This document shows, in pieces, positions 8,107 to 16,569 of a DNA stretch of 64,000 bases. Source of the DNA: Demequina sp. NBRC 110056 (GTDB lineage: Bacteria > Actinomycetota > Actinomycetes > Actinomycetales > Demequinaceae); contig NZ_BBRM01000002.1 of assembly GCF_002090155.1 (NCBI RefSeq), positions 186,001 to 250,000 on the forward strand, read 5' to 3'. Each line of letters opens with the position of its first letter. Position 1 is the stretch's first letter. The notes beneath the pieces are model-generated. The model was not told the DNA's origin and ran no database searches. It saw only the letters and a list, made by a program, of their open reading frames with translations. Made by a program: the position numbers and the translations under genes.

Positions 8107-9087
8107 ATGCGCGCGCTGCGGGTGATCACCTCGGCCTTCCTGGTGCTCCTGGGGTCGATGATGATGGTGGTGTGGGCGCTCGCCGTGAACACCGTCGCCA
8201 GCATCGAGGACGGCAGCGCCGCGGACCAGCTCACGGCGCGCGTGCTCGAGTCGCCCGCGACCGCGGACCTGGTCGCGGACCAGGTCCAGCGGATGCTCGA
8301 GGAGCGGATCGAGGGACAGGTCGGCGGCATCGCCCTGGAGCTCCTCGACGAGGAGATCCGCGAGCTCGTCGTGAGCGTCGTCGGCTCGGACCTCGTGACA
8401 GGCGCGTTGAGCGCCGGGGCGGATCGCGTCCAGAATCGCCTGTTCGACGAGGTCTCGGACCCCGAGCGCACGCCCGGCCCGTTCGTGATCGCGGTCGACC
8501 TGGGAGAGCGGGTCAACGGCCGCATCGACGAGGTGCCGGTCGTCGGCCCGCTGATCCCCGACATCGATCTCCCCGAGTACGAGGTCGAGGTGATCGACGC
8601 GGCGACCTTCGAGGACGTGCGCACCGGCTACTCCGCGCTCACGTTCGCCGCGACGTGGTTCGTGTGGATCGGGCTGGCGCTCATCGTCGGCGGCATCGCC
8701 GCCGCACCACGCTGGCGGTGGTTCCTTCCTCGCGCTCTCGTGGGCGCGGGCGCGCTCGGTCTCGCGATCGCGTTCGCGCTGGGTGCCGTCGGGCCGAGCA
8801 CGCTCGCCTCCTTCATGCCCGGCGGGGCCGACGGCGGCGCGGGCGTGCTCGTGGAGGACGTGGTCGCGACGACCGCGCTCGGCCCGATCGTCGACGTCCT
8901 GATGGTCCTCGGGATCGTCGCGCTCGGCATCGCGGCGCTGTTCTGGCTGCTCGTGCGCTTCGTCCCGGCGTTGCGCGATCGCGAGCCGTCCTCGCGCGGG
9001 CCGGAGGTCGAGCCGGAGGCGGACACTCTCGAGCTCGAGGAGTACGACGGTGCCGACGGCGAGCACGCTGACACCCGAGCGCCCTGA
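8107..9087 (+). CDS. Membrane protein of unknown function, paralogue B
   Basis: 326 residues, starting 26 bases after paralogue A behind a GAGAGGGAGG ribosome-binding site. It has the same order: an N-terminal membrane helix (ITSAFLVLLGSMMMVVWALA), an acidic helical extracytoplasmic region of about 160 residues, and three C-terminal membrane helices. It then carries a cytoplasmic acidic tail (PEVEPEADTLELEEYDGADG) that paralogue A lacks. The last residues (ADTRAP) come from the first unit of a 16-bp tandem repeat, and the stop codon lies in the second unit, so the C-terminus has probably been reshaped by repeat expansion. No catalytic motif is evident. Close spacing suggests coexpression with glnE, without implying a shared role. 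Confidence 0.75.
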   Translation: MRALRVITSAFLVLLGSMMMVVWALAVNTVASIEDGSAADQLTARVLESPATADLVADQVQRMLEERIEGQVGGIALELLDEEIRELVVSVVGSDLVTGALSAGADRVQNRLFDEVSDPERTPGPFVIAVDLGERVNGRIDEVPVVGPLIPDIDLPEYEVEVIDAATFEDVRTGYSALTFAATWFVWIGLALIVGGIAAAPRWRWFLPRALVGAGALGLAIAFALGAVGPSTLASFMPGGADGGAGVLVEDVVATTALGPIVDVLMVLGIVALGIAALFWLLVRFVPALRDREPSSRGPEVEPEADTLELEEYDGADGEHADTRAP

Positions 9088-9115
9088 CACCCGAGCGCCC
9101 TGACACCCGAGCGGC
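9068..9115. repeat. Three 16-bp direct tandem repeats
   Basis: The unit CTGACACCCGAGCGCC occurs at 9068 and 9084, with a third, nearly identical copy at 9100. The first unit encodes the last residues of the preceding membrane protein and the second supplies its TGA stop. The unit is not a multiple of three, so gain or loss of a unit would change the C-terminus. Confidence 0.85.
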
Positions 9116-9153
9116 CAGACGGCACGTGTGACGGCGGCACCGACCGCCGCGCG

Positions 9154-10005
9154 TCAGCCGAGGAGCCGGCTGAGGTGGCGCGACTCGAGGGCGTGCACCG
9201 CCTGCGCCGCGCCTGCCTCCAGCACGTCGGACGGCTCCGCTCCGGCGAGCGACGCGACCAGCGCCCCGGCGCAGAAGGCGTCTCCGGCACCGTTGGTGTC
9301 GACGATGTCCGCACGCCTCGCTGACGCCGACGCGGTGCGCCCGTCCGCCATGCGCACGGAGGCGCCTGCGGCGCCGCGCGTCCTGATGACGAGCTCGGCT
9401 CCCGCGGCGAGGAGCGAGGCGTCCACGGCCGCGTGGTCGCCGGCGCCGTCGTCCGAGAGCACGATGGCGCGCGCCGCGCGCGCGAACGCGGAGTGGAAGG
9501 CCTCGCGGCCGTCCCAGTCGTGCAGATCGGTCCAGACGGGAACCCCCAGCTCAGCGAGTCCGTCGAGCGTCGCCGCCCCGAGCGCGGACAGGTCGGCGAC
9601 CACCGCATCGGCGCCGCGGGCGCACTCGAGAGCGGTCGCGACGGCCTCGGCGCCGGGCTCCGAGGGGGTCCGCGTGTAGAGGGACACGCGTTGTCCCGCG
9701 GCCGTCATGAGGTTGGTGTGGGACTCGGTGCGGTCCGCGGCCACCGCCTCGACGTCAAGGCCCGTCGCCGCGAGCGCGGTGCGGACGCGGTCACCGTCCG
9801 CGTCGGAGGCGAGCGGCGTCACCAAGGTGACGTCGACGCCGAAGTCGAGAAGATGCAGCGCCTTTCCCGCGGACGTGCCGCCGACGGTCCACCACGCGTC
9901 CACGGCCGCCTGCATGTGTGGGTGCGGCTCTGGGAGGGCGTCGAGCACCACGATGTGGTTCCAGCTCGAGGGGCCGATCACCACGACGCGCGGCGCGCTG
10001 CCCAT
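9154..10005 (-). CDS. PfkB-family carbohydrate kinase
   Basis: Ribokinase/PfkB fold of 283 residues. The first signature region is seen as WWTVGGTSAGKALHLLDFG near residue 40. The C-terminal signature DTNGAGDAFCAGALVASLAG, with the catalytic Asp in GAGD, lies near residue 240. The substrate is not evident. It starts one base after the end of the LacI regulator gene on the same strand, so the two are translationally coupled, and the GH13 enzymes lie just upstream. The context suggests a sugar or sugar derivative released from alpha-glucosides. DNTGAGD appears as DTNGAGD, a common variant. Confidence 0.82.
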   Translation of the reverse strand: MGSAPRVVVIGPSSWNHIVVLDALPEPHPHMQAAVDAWWTVGGTSAGKALHLLDFGVDVTLVTPLASDADGDRVRTALAATGLDVEAVAADRTESHTNLMTAAGQRVSLYTRTPSEPGAEAVATALECARGADAVVADLSALGAATLDGLAELGVPVWTDLHDWDGREAFHSAFARAARAIVLSDDGAGDHAAVDASLLAAGAELVIRTRGAAGASVRMADGRTASASARRADIVDTNGAGDAFCAGALVASLAGAEPSDVLEAGAAQAVHALESRHLSRLLG

Positions 10006-10006
10006 G

Positions 10007-11056
10007 TCAGCCTTCGCGGGGGGCCCGCGGCGCGGCCGTGGACTTGCGCACCACGAGCTCGTACGGCAGCTCCTCGTTGGCGGGCTCGGAGGAGTCGCCG
10101 TCGAGCTCGTGGAGCACGCGCTCGACGGCTCGTCGGCCCTGCACCTCCGGGAACTGATCGACCGTGGTGAGCGCGAAGAAGTCCGCGAGGTCGTGGCCGT
10201 CGATGCCGACCACCGACAGGTCCCCGGGGACCTCCTTGCCGAGGTCGCGCGCGGCGAGGATCGCGCCGATCGCCATCTCGTCCGAGGCGGCGAAGATCGC
10301 GGTCGGGTGGACTCGCGGATCGCCGAGCAGCTGCAGCGTCGCGTCGTAGCCGCCCGCGATGGTGAAGTCGGCTGACCTCACGAGCAGCGGGTCGGCCTCG
10401 ACCCCGGACTCGGCGAGCGCCTCCTCGTAGCCGGCGCGACGCGTCGCGGGCAGATGGAAGTCGAGCTCGAAGTCCGGGTCTCCGGCGATGTGCGCGATGT
10501 GGCGGTGCCCGAGCGACAGCAGGTGGTCCGTCGCGAGACGCGCGATGGCGTGGTCGTCGATCGACAGGGTCGGGACTCCCGGCAGCGGTCCGCCGACGCA
10601 CACGACCGGCTTGCCGAGGCCGCGCATGCTGTCGAGCTCGGCGGCGTCGAGCTCGAGGCTCACCGCGATGAGCGCGTCGACGCGCTTGCGGCGCAGGAAC
10701 TCCTCGAAGAGGCGACGCCTGCGCGGGTTCGCCTGCGCGGGCAGGTCCATGCCGAGGTTGGCGTCGAGGTGGTACAGCGTGAGGTCGTACCCGGCGTCCA
10801 GCAGCGCGTGCTGGGCGCCGCTGAGCACCTTCATGTAGAACCAGGTGTCGAGCAGCGGAGTGACGACGCCGATGTTGCGCGTGCGTCCCGAGGCGAGGCT
10901 CGACGCGCTGGCGGACACGACGTAGCCGAGCTCCTTGGCGGCCTTCTCGACCCGCGCGCGGGTGGTGGGGGAGACGGAGGGCTTGCCCGCGAGGGCGCGC
11001 GAGACCGTCGCCGTGGACACGCCGGCGAGCTCCGCGACCTTCTGGATCTTCGCCAT
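10007..11056 (-). CDS. LacI-family transcriptional regulator
   Basis: 349 residues. The N-terminal helix-turn-helix (KVAELAGVSTATVSRALAGK) and hinge helix (SASASSLASGRTRNIGVV) are followed by a periplasmic-binding-protein-like effector domain (IGVVTPLLDTWFYMKVLSGA to the C-terminus). It lies in a minus-strand row with two GH13 glucosidases upstream and a PfkB kinase directly downstream, and a LacI-type operator sits at 12866-12879 in front of the nearer glucosidase. The likely job is repression of alpha-glucoside use, relieved by a sugar. The ATG at 11056 (MAKIQKVAELAGVS) is the standard LacI start. Confidence 0.92.
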   Translation of the reverse strand: MAKIQKVAELAGVSTATVSRALAGKPSVSPTTRARVEKAAKELGYVVSASASSLASGRTRNIGVVTPLLDTWFYMKVLSGAQHALLDAGYDLTLYHLDANLGMDLPAQANPRRRRLFEEFLRRKRVDALIAVSLELDAAELDSMRGLGKPVVCVGGPLPGVPTLSIDDHAIARLATDHLLSLGHRHIAHIAGDPDFELDFHLPATRRAGYEEALAESGVEADPLLVRSADFTIAGGYDATLQLLGDPRVHPTAIFAASDEMAIGAILAARDLGKEVPGDLSVVGIDGHDLADFFALTTVDQFPEVQGRRAVERVLHELDGDSSEPANEELPYELVVRKSTAAPRAPREG

Positions 11057-11079
11057 CGTCTCCTCCTCGAGCGCCGTGG

Positions 11080-12765
11080 CTAGAGGACCATCCAGACGCA
11101 GGTGTCTGCCGGAATGCTATCGGTCACGGGCGCGGACGCGACGATGACCTCGCCGGACGGCAACGGGAAGTCCGCCCCATCGACGTTCGCCAGCACGGTG
11201 ATGTCGCCGACCCGGAGCCCCAGTACTCCCTCCGGCGTCTCGAGCCAGGTCAGCTCGGCCGCAGCGAGGCCGTGCCCGCGGCGCAGGCGCAGGGCCTCCG
11301 AGTACATGGTGAGCGTGGAGGTGGCCACGCCCTCCTGGGCGTCGCGCGCGAACCGCGCCCACTCCTCGGGCTGCGGGAGCCAGGTGTGGCCGGTGGGCGA
11401 GAAGCCGTGCGCGGGCGCGTCCGCCTCCCACGGCAGCGGCACTCGGCAGCCATCGCGTCCGTAGCGCTCGCCCTCGGTGCGGTGCCACGTGGGGTCCTGG
11501 CGCGCCTCGTCAGGGATGTGGATCGCCTCGGGCAGCCCCAGCTCCTCGCCCTGGTAGATGTACGCGGAGCCGGGCAGCGCGAGCATCAGCAGGGTCGCGG
11601 CACGGCCGCGCTGGAGGCCGACCACGGGGTCGGGCAGGCCCGCGGAGCGGGGGCCGATGCCGTGGCCCTGAGGGTTCTCCGCGGACAGGGCCATGCGGCT
11701 CGCGTGGCGCACCACGTCGTGGTTGGACAGCACCCAGGTCGAGGGTGCGCCCACCGCGCCGAACTCGGCGATCGACTCGTCGATGACCGCGCGCAGGTCC
11801 GCGGCGTGCCAGTCCGTCGAGAGGTAGGAGAAGTTGAAGGCCTGGTGCATCTCGTCGGGCCGCACCCACCGCGCCATGAGGGATAGCGGCGACACCCAGG
11901 CCTCGGCGGCGAGGATCCGCTCGCCGGGGTAGGCGTCGACGACGCGGCGCCAGCGCCGCCAGATCGCGTGCACGCCGTCCTGCGCCCACCACGGCGGGAT
12001 GGGGCCGGCGCCGCCGCCCATCGAGTCGCCGTCGTCCTCGGCGATGAAGTCGGGCAGGCCCTCGGCCTTGATGAGGCCGTGGGCGACGTCGACGCGGAAG
12101 CCGTCGACGCCCCGGTCGAGCCAGAAGCGCAGCACCCGGTCGAACTCGACCAGGACCTCGTCGTTGGCCCAGTTGAGGTCCGGCTGGGAGGTGTCGAAGA
12201 GGTGCAGGTACCACTGTCCGGGGGTGCCGTCGGGCTCGGTCAGGCGGGTCCACGCGGGACCGCCGAAGATCGACTGCCAGTTGTTGGGCGGCTCGTCGCC
12301 GCCCGCTCCGCGGCCGTCGCGGAACACGTAGCGATCGCGCTCCAGGCTTCCCGGCGCCGATGCGCGCGCTGCCTGGAACCAGGCGTGGGCGTCGGAGGTG
12401 TGGTTGGGGACGATGTCGACGATGACGCGCAGGCCCAGCTCGTGGGCGCGGGCCGTCATCGCGTCGAAGTCCTCGATCGTGCCGAAGAGGGGGTCGACGT
12501 CGGTGAAGTCCGCGACGTCGTAGCCGGCATCCTTCTGCGGGCTCGTGTAGAACGGCGACAGCCAGATGGCGTCCACCCCCAGGGCGGCGAGGCTATCGAG
12601 ACGCGCCGTGATGCCGGCGAGGTCGCCGATGCCGTCCCCAGACGCATCGGCGAACGAGCGCGGGTAGATCTGGTAGATGACGGCGGTGCGCCACCACTCG
12701 GATCGGGTCGCGTCGGACGTGGGGGCAGCGGTGGCGTGGGCGTCGCTGACGACGGTGGCGCTCAT
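11080..12765 (-). CDS. GH13 alpha-glucosidase / oligo-1,6-glucosidase, copy 1
   Basis: Glycoside hydrolase family 13 exo-glucosidase, 561 residues, with no signal peptide, so it acts in the cytoplasm on imported alpha-glucosides. Catalytic residues visible: nucleophile Asp226 (GFRVDVAHG), acid/base Glu288 (ILAAEAWV) and transition-state Asp350 (WVLSNHDVVRH). YQIYPRSFADASGDGIGDL and VDIVPNHTSDAHAWF are conserved family blocks. It has a 22-residue N-terminal extension relative to copy 2. A LacI-type operator lies about 100 bases upstream. The protein and DNA are closely similar to copy 2, so this is a tandem duplication. Alpha-1,4 versus alpha-1,6 preference cannot be settled from sequence alone. 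Confidence 0.92.
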   Translation of the reverse strand: MSATVVSDAHATAAPTSDATRSEWWRTAVIYQIYPRSFADASGDGIGDLAGITARLDSLAALGVDAIWLSPFYTSPQKDAGYDVADFTDVDPLFGTIEDFDAMTARAHELGLRVIVDIVPNHTSDAHAWFQAARASAPGSLERDRYVFRDGRGAGGDEPPNNWQSIFGGPAWTRLTEPDGTPGQWYLHLFDTSQPDLNWANDEVLVEFDRVLRFWLDRGVDGFRVDVAHGLIKAEGLPDFIAEDDGDSMGGGAGPIPPWWAQDGVHAIWRRWRRVVDAYPGERILAAEAWVSPLSLMARWVRPDEMHQAFNFSYLSTDWHAADLRAVIDESIAEFGAVGAPSTWVLSNHDVVRHASRMALSAENPQGHGIGPRSAGLPDPVVGLQRGRAATLLMLALPGSAYIYQGEELGLPEAIHIPDEARQDPTWHRTEGERYGRDGCRVPLPWEADAPAHGFSPTGHTWLPQPEEWARFARDAQEGVATSTLTMYSEALRLRRGHGLAAAELTWLETPEGVLGLRVGDITVLANVDGADFPLPSGEVIVASAPVTDSIPADTCVWMVL

Positions 12766-13063
12766 GGGGACGGGGATCCTCTCGGCGGGTGCCGCGCGGA
12801 CCGTCCCCTTCGGGCGCGGCAGCCGGCGGCGACGGCGGGTGCGCTCGCGTGTGCGAGAGCCCCAATGTAAACGCTTGCACCGCTCGGTTCAAGTCGGTCG
12901 GCGCGCCGTCACGTCGGTCGCCCTGTCGCCGCGTCGGCGCGTGGCGTGTGCGGGCTCGCACGGCCCGGCGCGTCGCGGACTGCGCGCCGCCGCGTGGGTC
13001 GGCACGGTCGAGCGATCGGAGCCGACGTGGCGAGGACGTCGCGAACGGCCCCTCGTCAGCGCG
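12766..13063. other. Intergenic region between the two GH13 genes
   Basis: About 300 bases with no convincing gene. It contains the LacI-type operator at 12866-12879 and the ribosome-binding region of copy 1 (GAGAGGATCC before ATG 12765). The part nearest copy 2 (12900-13060) is GC-rich with no clear terminator. Confidence 0.6.
12866..12879. promoter_or_regulatory. LacI-family operator
   Basis: TGTAAACGCTTGCA is a near-palindrome centred on CG and matches the general LacI/GalR operator form TGnAAnCGnTTnCA. It lies about 100 bases before GH13 copy 1. The LacI regulator encoded downstream (10007-11056) is the obvious candidate to bind it. No equivalent site is seen before copy 2. Confidence 0.8.
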
Positions 13064-14704
13064 TCAAGCGTCGAGGATCCAGGCGGTGGCGTTGGGCGGC
13101 AGGGTGCCGTCGAGCGCCTCGGAGGAGACGATCACGCGGCCGGCGGGGAGCGCTGCAGCTTCCGTGGACATGTTGCACGCCACGGTGACATCGCCGATCC
13201 GCGCGACGAGCACGTCGTCCGTGCCCGAGACCCAGGTCAGCGGGGCCGCGGCGAGGCCGTGCTCGCGCCGCGCAGCGAGCGCCGCTCGGTACATCTCGAG
13301 GGAGCTGCCGGGATCGCCCTCCTGGCGGTCGCGAGCGAACTCGCCCCACCACGACGGCTGAGGGAGCCAGGCCTCGCCCGTCGGCGAGAAGCCGCACGCG
13401 GGGGCGTCGGCCTCCCAGGGGATCGGCACGCGGCAGCCGTCGCGTCCGTAGCGCTCGCCCGCGGTGCGGTGGAAGGTGGGGTCCTGGCGGCGGTCGGCGG
13501 GGATGTCGAGCACCTCGGGCAGGCCCAGCTCCTCTCCCTGGAACAGGTAGGCCGAGCCCGGCAGCCCGAGCATGAGCAGCGTCGCGGCGCGGCCTCGGGC
13601 ACGCGCGACCTCGGGGCGCGGCAGGCCGGGGGAGTCGGGGCCGATGCCCACGCCTTGGGGATTGGGAGCCGTCAGAGCGAGGCGGCTGGGGTGGCGCACG
13701 ACGTCGTGGTTGGACAGCACCCACGTCGCCGGAGCGCCCACGGAGGAGAAGGCCTCGAGCGAGTCGTCGATGACCTCCTTGACGGCTGTCCCGTCCCACG
13801 GCGTCATGAGGTACGGGAAGTTGAAGGCCTGGTGCATCTCGTCGGGACGCACCCAGGCGGCCATGCGCGACAGCGGCTCCACCCAGGCCTCGGCGGTGAG
13901 GATGCGGTCGCCGTCGTAATCGTCGACGACTGCTCGCCAGCGGCGCCAGATGTCGTGCACGCCGTCCTGCGCCCACGCGGGGTGGCCCATCTGCGCCGCG
14001 CCCATCGAGTCGATCAGCTCGTCGATGACGAAGTCGGGAAGGTCGGGGTGCTTCGCGAGGCCATGGGCGACGTCGACGCGGAAGCCGTCGACGCCCCGGT
14101 CGAGCCAGAAGCGCAGCACGCGGTCGAACTCTGCACGCACCTCCTCGTTGGTCCAGTCCACGTCGGGCTGGGAGGAGTCGAACAGGTGGAGGTACCACTG
14201 TCCGGGGGTGCCGTCGGGCTCCGTCAGGCGCGTCCACGCCGAGCCGCCGAACACGGACTCCCAGTTGTTGGGGGGCTGCTCGCCGTTCGGGCCGCGGCCG
14301 TCGCGGAAGATGTAGCGCGCGCGCTCGACGCTTCCCGGCGCCGATGCGCGCGCGGCCTGGAACCACGCGTGGGCGTCGGACGTGTGGTTGGGGACGATGT
14401 CGACGATGACGCGCAGGCCCAGCTCGTGGGCCTTCGAGGCCATCGCGTCGAAGTCCTCGAGGGTGCCGAACAGGGGGTCGACGTCGGTGAAGTCCGCGAC
14501 GTCGTAGCCCGCGTCCTTTTGAGGCGACCGGTAGAACGGGGACAGCCAGATCGCGTCCACGCCGAGGGCTGCGAGGCTGTCGAGCCGTGCCGTGACGCCG
14601 GCGAGGTCCCCGATGCCGTCGCCGGACGCGTCAGCGAACGAGCGCGGGTAGATCTGGTAGATGACGGCGGTGCGCCACCATTCTGTCGTCGTCGAGGCAG
14701 CCAT
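13064..14704 (-). CDS. GH13 alpha-glucosidase / oligo-1,6-glucosidase, copy 2
   Basis: 546 residues from ATG 14704 (MAASTTTEWWRTAVIYQIYP); an ATG three codons upstream (14713) is also possible. It has the same architecture and catalytic residues as copy 1: nucleophile in GFRVDVAHGL, acid/base in LTAEAWVEPL and the stabilising Asp in WVLSNHDVVRHPSRLAL. Long blocks are nearly identical to copy 1, for example around the ADASGDGIGDLAG and SDAHAWFQAARASAPGS segments. The substrate-facing loop after the nucleophile (KHPDLPDFVIDELIDSMGAAQ versus KAEGLPDFIAEDDGDSMGG) and the C-terminus differ, so the two may have diverged in specificity. It lies 298 bases upstream of copy 1 on the same strand. Confidence 0.92.
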   Translation of the reverse strand: MAASTTTEWWRTAVIYQIYPRSFADASGDGIGDLAGVTARLDSLAALGVDAIWLSPFYRSPQKDAGYDVADFTDVDPLFGTLEDFDAMASKAHELGLRVIVDIVPNHTSDAHAWFQAARASAPGSVERARYIFRDGRGPNGEQPPNNWESVFGGSAWTRLTEPDGTPGQWYLHLFDSSQPDVDWTNEEVRAEFDRVLRFWLDRGVDGFRVDVAHGLAKHPDLPDFVIDELIDSMGAAQMGHPAWAQDGVHDIWRRWRAVVDDYDGDRILTAEAWVEPLSRMAAWVRPDEMHQAFNFPYLMTPWDGTAVKEVIDDSLEAFSSVGAPATWVLSNHDVVRHPSRLALTAPNPQGVGIGPDSPGLPRPEVARARGRAATLLMLGLPGSAYLFQGEELGLPEVLDIPADRRQDPTFHRTAGERYGRDGCRVPIPWEADAPACGFSPTGEAWLPQPSWWGEFARDRQEGDPGSSLEMYRAALAARREHGLAAAPLTWVSGTDDVLVARIGDVTVACNMSTEAAALPAGRVIVSSEALDGTLPPNATAWILDA

Positions 14705-14787
14705 GCCTGCCATCCTAAGCACGTCGAGCGGCACGGAGCGCGCGGGGGTCGGGCCGCCTGCGGCGCGCTCGGGGAGGTGGGGCCACA

Positions 14788-14817
14788 CGGGCTCGGCGGC
14801 GGTCACCGCCGAGCCCG
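14788..14817 (-). terminator. Terminator after the acyl-CoA ligase
   Basis: A perfect 12-base-pair stem (CGGGCTCGGCGG / CCGCCGAGCCCG) with a 6-base loop lies 19 bases beyond the ligase stop. It separates the catabolic island from the alpha-glucoside module. Confidence 0.7.
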
Positions 14818-14835
14818 GCCGTCGTGGCGTCAGCC

Positions 14836-16413
14836 CTAGTGCGCGACCGGTACGGGTGCATCGGCCGCCCTCAGGGCGACCTTGTTGACCTTCCCGGCGG
14901 CGTTGCGCGGCAGGGCCTCGACCACGACCACGTCCTTGGGCTGCTTGAAGCGCGCGAGCTTGTCTCCCAGCCACTCGTGCAGCTCGGCCACGTCGAGGGA
15001 GGTGCCCTCGCGGAGGACGACCGCCGCCACGGGCACCTCGCCCCACCTGTCGTCGGCGCGCCCGTACACGGCGGCCTCGACCACGGACGGGTGGGCGAAC
15101 AACGCGTTCTCCACCTCGGCGCAATAGACGTTCTCGCCGCCCGAGATGATCATGTCCTTGAGGCGGTCGACCACCCACACGAACCCGTCCTCGTCCTGAC
15201 GGACGAGGTCGCCCGAGTGGAACCACCCGCCCTCGAAGGCCTCCGCTGTCTCAGCAGGCTTGCGCCAGTAGCCCTGCATGAGGCTTGGGCCGCGGTAGAT
15301 GATCTCGCCCACCTGCCCCGGCTCGACGTCCTTCATCGACGCATCCACGATGCGCGCCTGCACGGTGGGGACGGGGCGACCCACGGAGCCGAGCTTGGTG
15401 AACGAGTCCTCGCCGCTGAGCGCGCAGGTGATCGGGGACATCTCGGTCTGGCCGAAGACCGCGACGTTCAGCGCTCCAGGGAAGGTCTCGGACATCGTGC
15501 GCAGCAGGGTGTCCGATGCCGGGGCCGCGCCCCACGCGATGATGCGCAGGGGAAGGTTGCGCTCGCGCACGCCCGGGACGGCGCAGATGACCTGCCACTG
15601 CTGAGGCACGTTGAACACGACGGTCGCCTGCTCCTCCTCCCACGCGTCGATGAGCGCGACGGGGTCGAACGCGCCGAGCGGGTGGATGACCGTCGGGATG
15701 CCCACGACGAAGTTCGGCGCGATCGAGCCGAGCCCGGCGATGTGGAACAGCGGGGCCGTCATGAAGGCGATGTCGTCCTCGGTGATGATGCCGTTCGCGC
15801 GGATGCACGTCAGCGCCTGCGCGGCGATGTTGCCGTGGTCGAGCACGGCGCCCTTGGGCTTTCCCGTGGTCCCGGACGTGTACATGATCAGGCAGGGCGT
15901 GGACTCCGGCACGTCGGGTGCCTCGAAGCCGTCGAGCGGCTCTGCGAGCAGCGACGCGATCGACTCCTGGCCCTCGCCGGCCTCGCCGAACACGATCACC
16001 CGCTTGATGCGGTCCGTGGCCTGGGACGCGGCCGCGATGAGCGGCGCGAGCGGCTGGTCGACCATGACGATGTCCGCGTCCGCGTCGTCGATGATGTACG
16101 CGAGCTCGACGGGGGACAGCCGGATGTTCATGGGGACCGCCATGGCGCCGAGTCGGTTGATCGCGAACACGGACTCGACCACCAACGGGTGGTTGAGGGT
16201 CAGCATGAGCACGCGGTCGCCGAACCCGACACCGCGGCGCTGCAGCGCCGCCGCGATCGTGTCCATGTGCGACGCGGCCTCGCTCCAGGTCGTCACGGTG
16301 CCCTGGAACTTGAACGCTGGGGCTCCGGGCTTCATCTCCGCCTGGGTCAGCACCTGGTTCATCCAGTGGTTGCGGCGGACGGCGGGGGGGATGACGGGGG
16401 TCTCGCTGCTCAT
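14836..16413 (-). CDS. Acyl-CoA synthetase (AMP-forming), class-I adenylate-forming
   Basis: Activates a carboxylic acid to its CoA thioester via an acyl-AMP. The 525-residue protein has the P-loop LIMYTSGTTGKPKGAVLDHG, the A5-type FGQTEMSP, the GWFHSGDLVRQDEDGFVWVVD hinge region and the C-terminal lysine segment LPRNAAGKVNKVALR. ATG 16413 is preceded by GAAGAGGTG, whereas the in-frame start at 16458 is not. It is divergent from the double-TetR gene, and an 18-bp palindrome shared with the aldehyde dehydrogenase and importer promoters lies between them. It resembles medium/long-chain or terpenoid-acid ligases, but the substrate cannot be fixed. It is the natural entry enzyme for the downstream acyl-CoA genes, the role LvaE plays in levulinate use. 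Confidence 0.88.
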   Translation of the reverse strand: MSSETPVIPPAVRRNHWMNQVLTQAEMKPGAPAFKFQGTVTTWSEAASHMDTIAAALQRRGVGFGDRVLMLTLNHPLVVESVFAINRLGAMAVPMNIRLSPVELAYIIDDADADIVMVDQPLAPLIAAASQATDRIKRVIVFGEAGEGQESIASLLAEPLDGFEAPDVPESTPCLIMYTSGTTGKPKGAVLDHGNIAAQALTCIRANGIITEDDIAFMTAPLFHIAGLGSIAPNFVVGIPTVIHPLGAFDPVALIDAWEEEQATVVFNVPQQWQVICAVPGVRERNLPLRIIAWGAAPASDTLLRTMSETFPGALNVAVFGQTEMSPITCALSGEDSFTKLGSVGRPVPTVQARIVDASMKDVEPGQVGEIIYRGPSLMQGYWRKPAETAEAFEGGWFHSGDLVRQDEDGFVWVVDRLKDMIISGGENVYCAEVENALFAHPSVVEAAVYGRADDRWGEVPVAAVVLREGTSLDVAELHEWLGDKLARFKQPKDVVVVEALPRNAAGKVNKVALRAADAPVPVAH

Positions 16414-16509
16414 GACATGCACCTCTTCGTACGTCGAGCTCCGACGGGAGGGCCTCATTGCCCTTCCCGCCCACGGTGGTCGACCGGCGGCGCCGGCCGA
16501 TGCTCCATA

Positions 16510-16527
16510 TGTTACTCACGATTCACA
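16510..16527. promoter_or_regulatory. Shared palindromic operator, site 1 (ligase / double TetR)
   Basis: TGTTACTCACGATTCACA on the plus strand, i.e. TGTGAATCGTGAGTAACA on the other. The match to the site before the aldehyde dehydrogenase (TGTGAATGACGAGTCACA) is 14 of 18. It lies in the divergent promoter of the ligase and the double TetR, which makes that regulator the first candidate to bind it. Confidence 0.65.
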
Positions 16528-16569
16528 AAATCGCGCCAGCGATTGTCGCGAGAGTCGCAGAGCATTAGG

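Noticed and set aside
12677..14839. A 720-codon plus-strand frame opposite the GH13 genes
   Set aside because: Shadow of the GH13 coding frame; the GH13 catalytic motifs on the other strand are intact.
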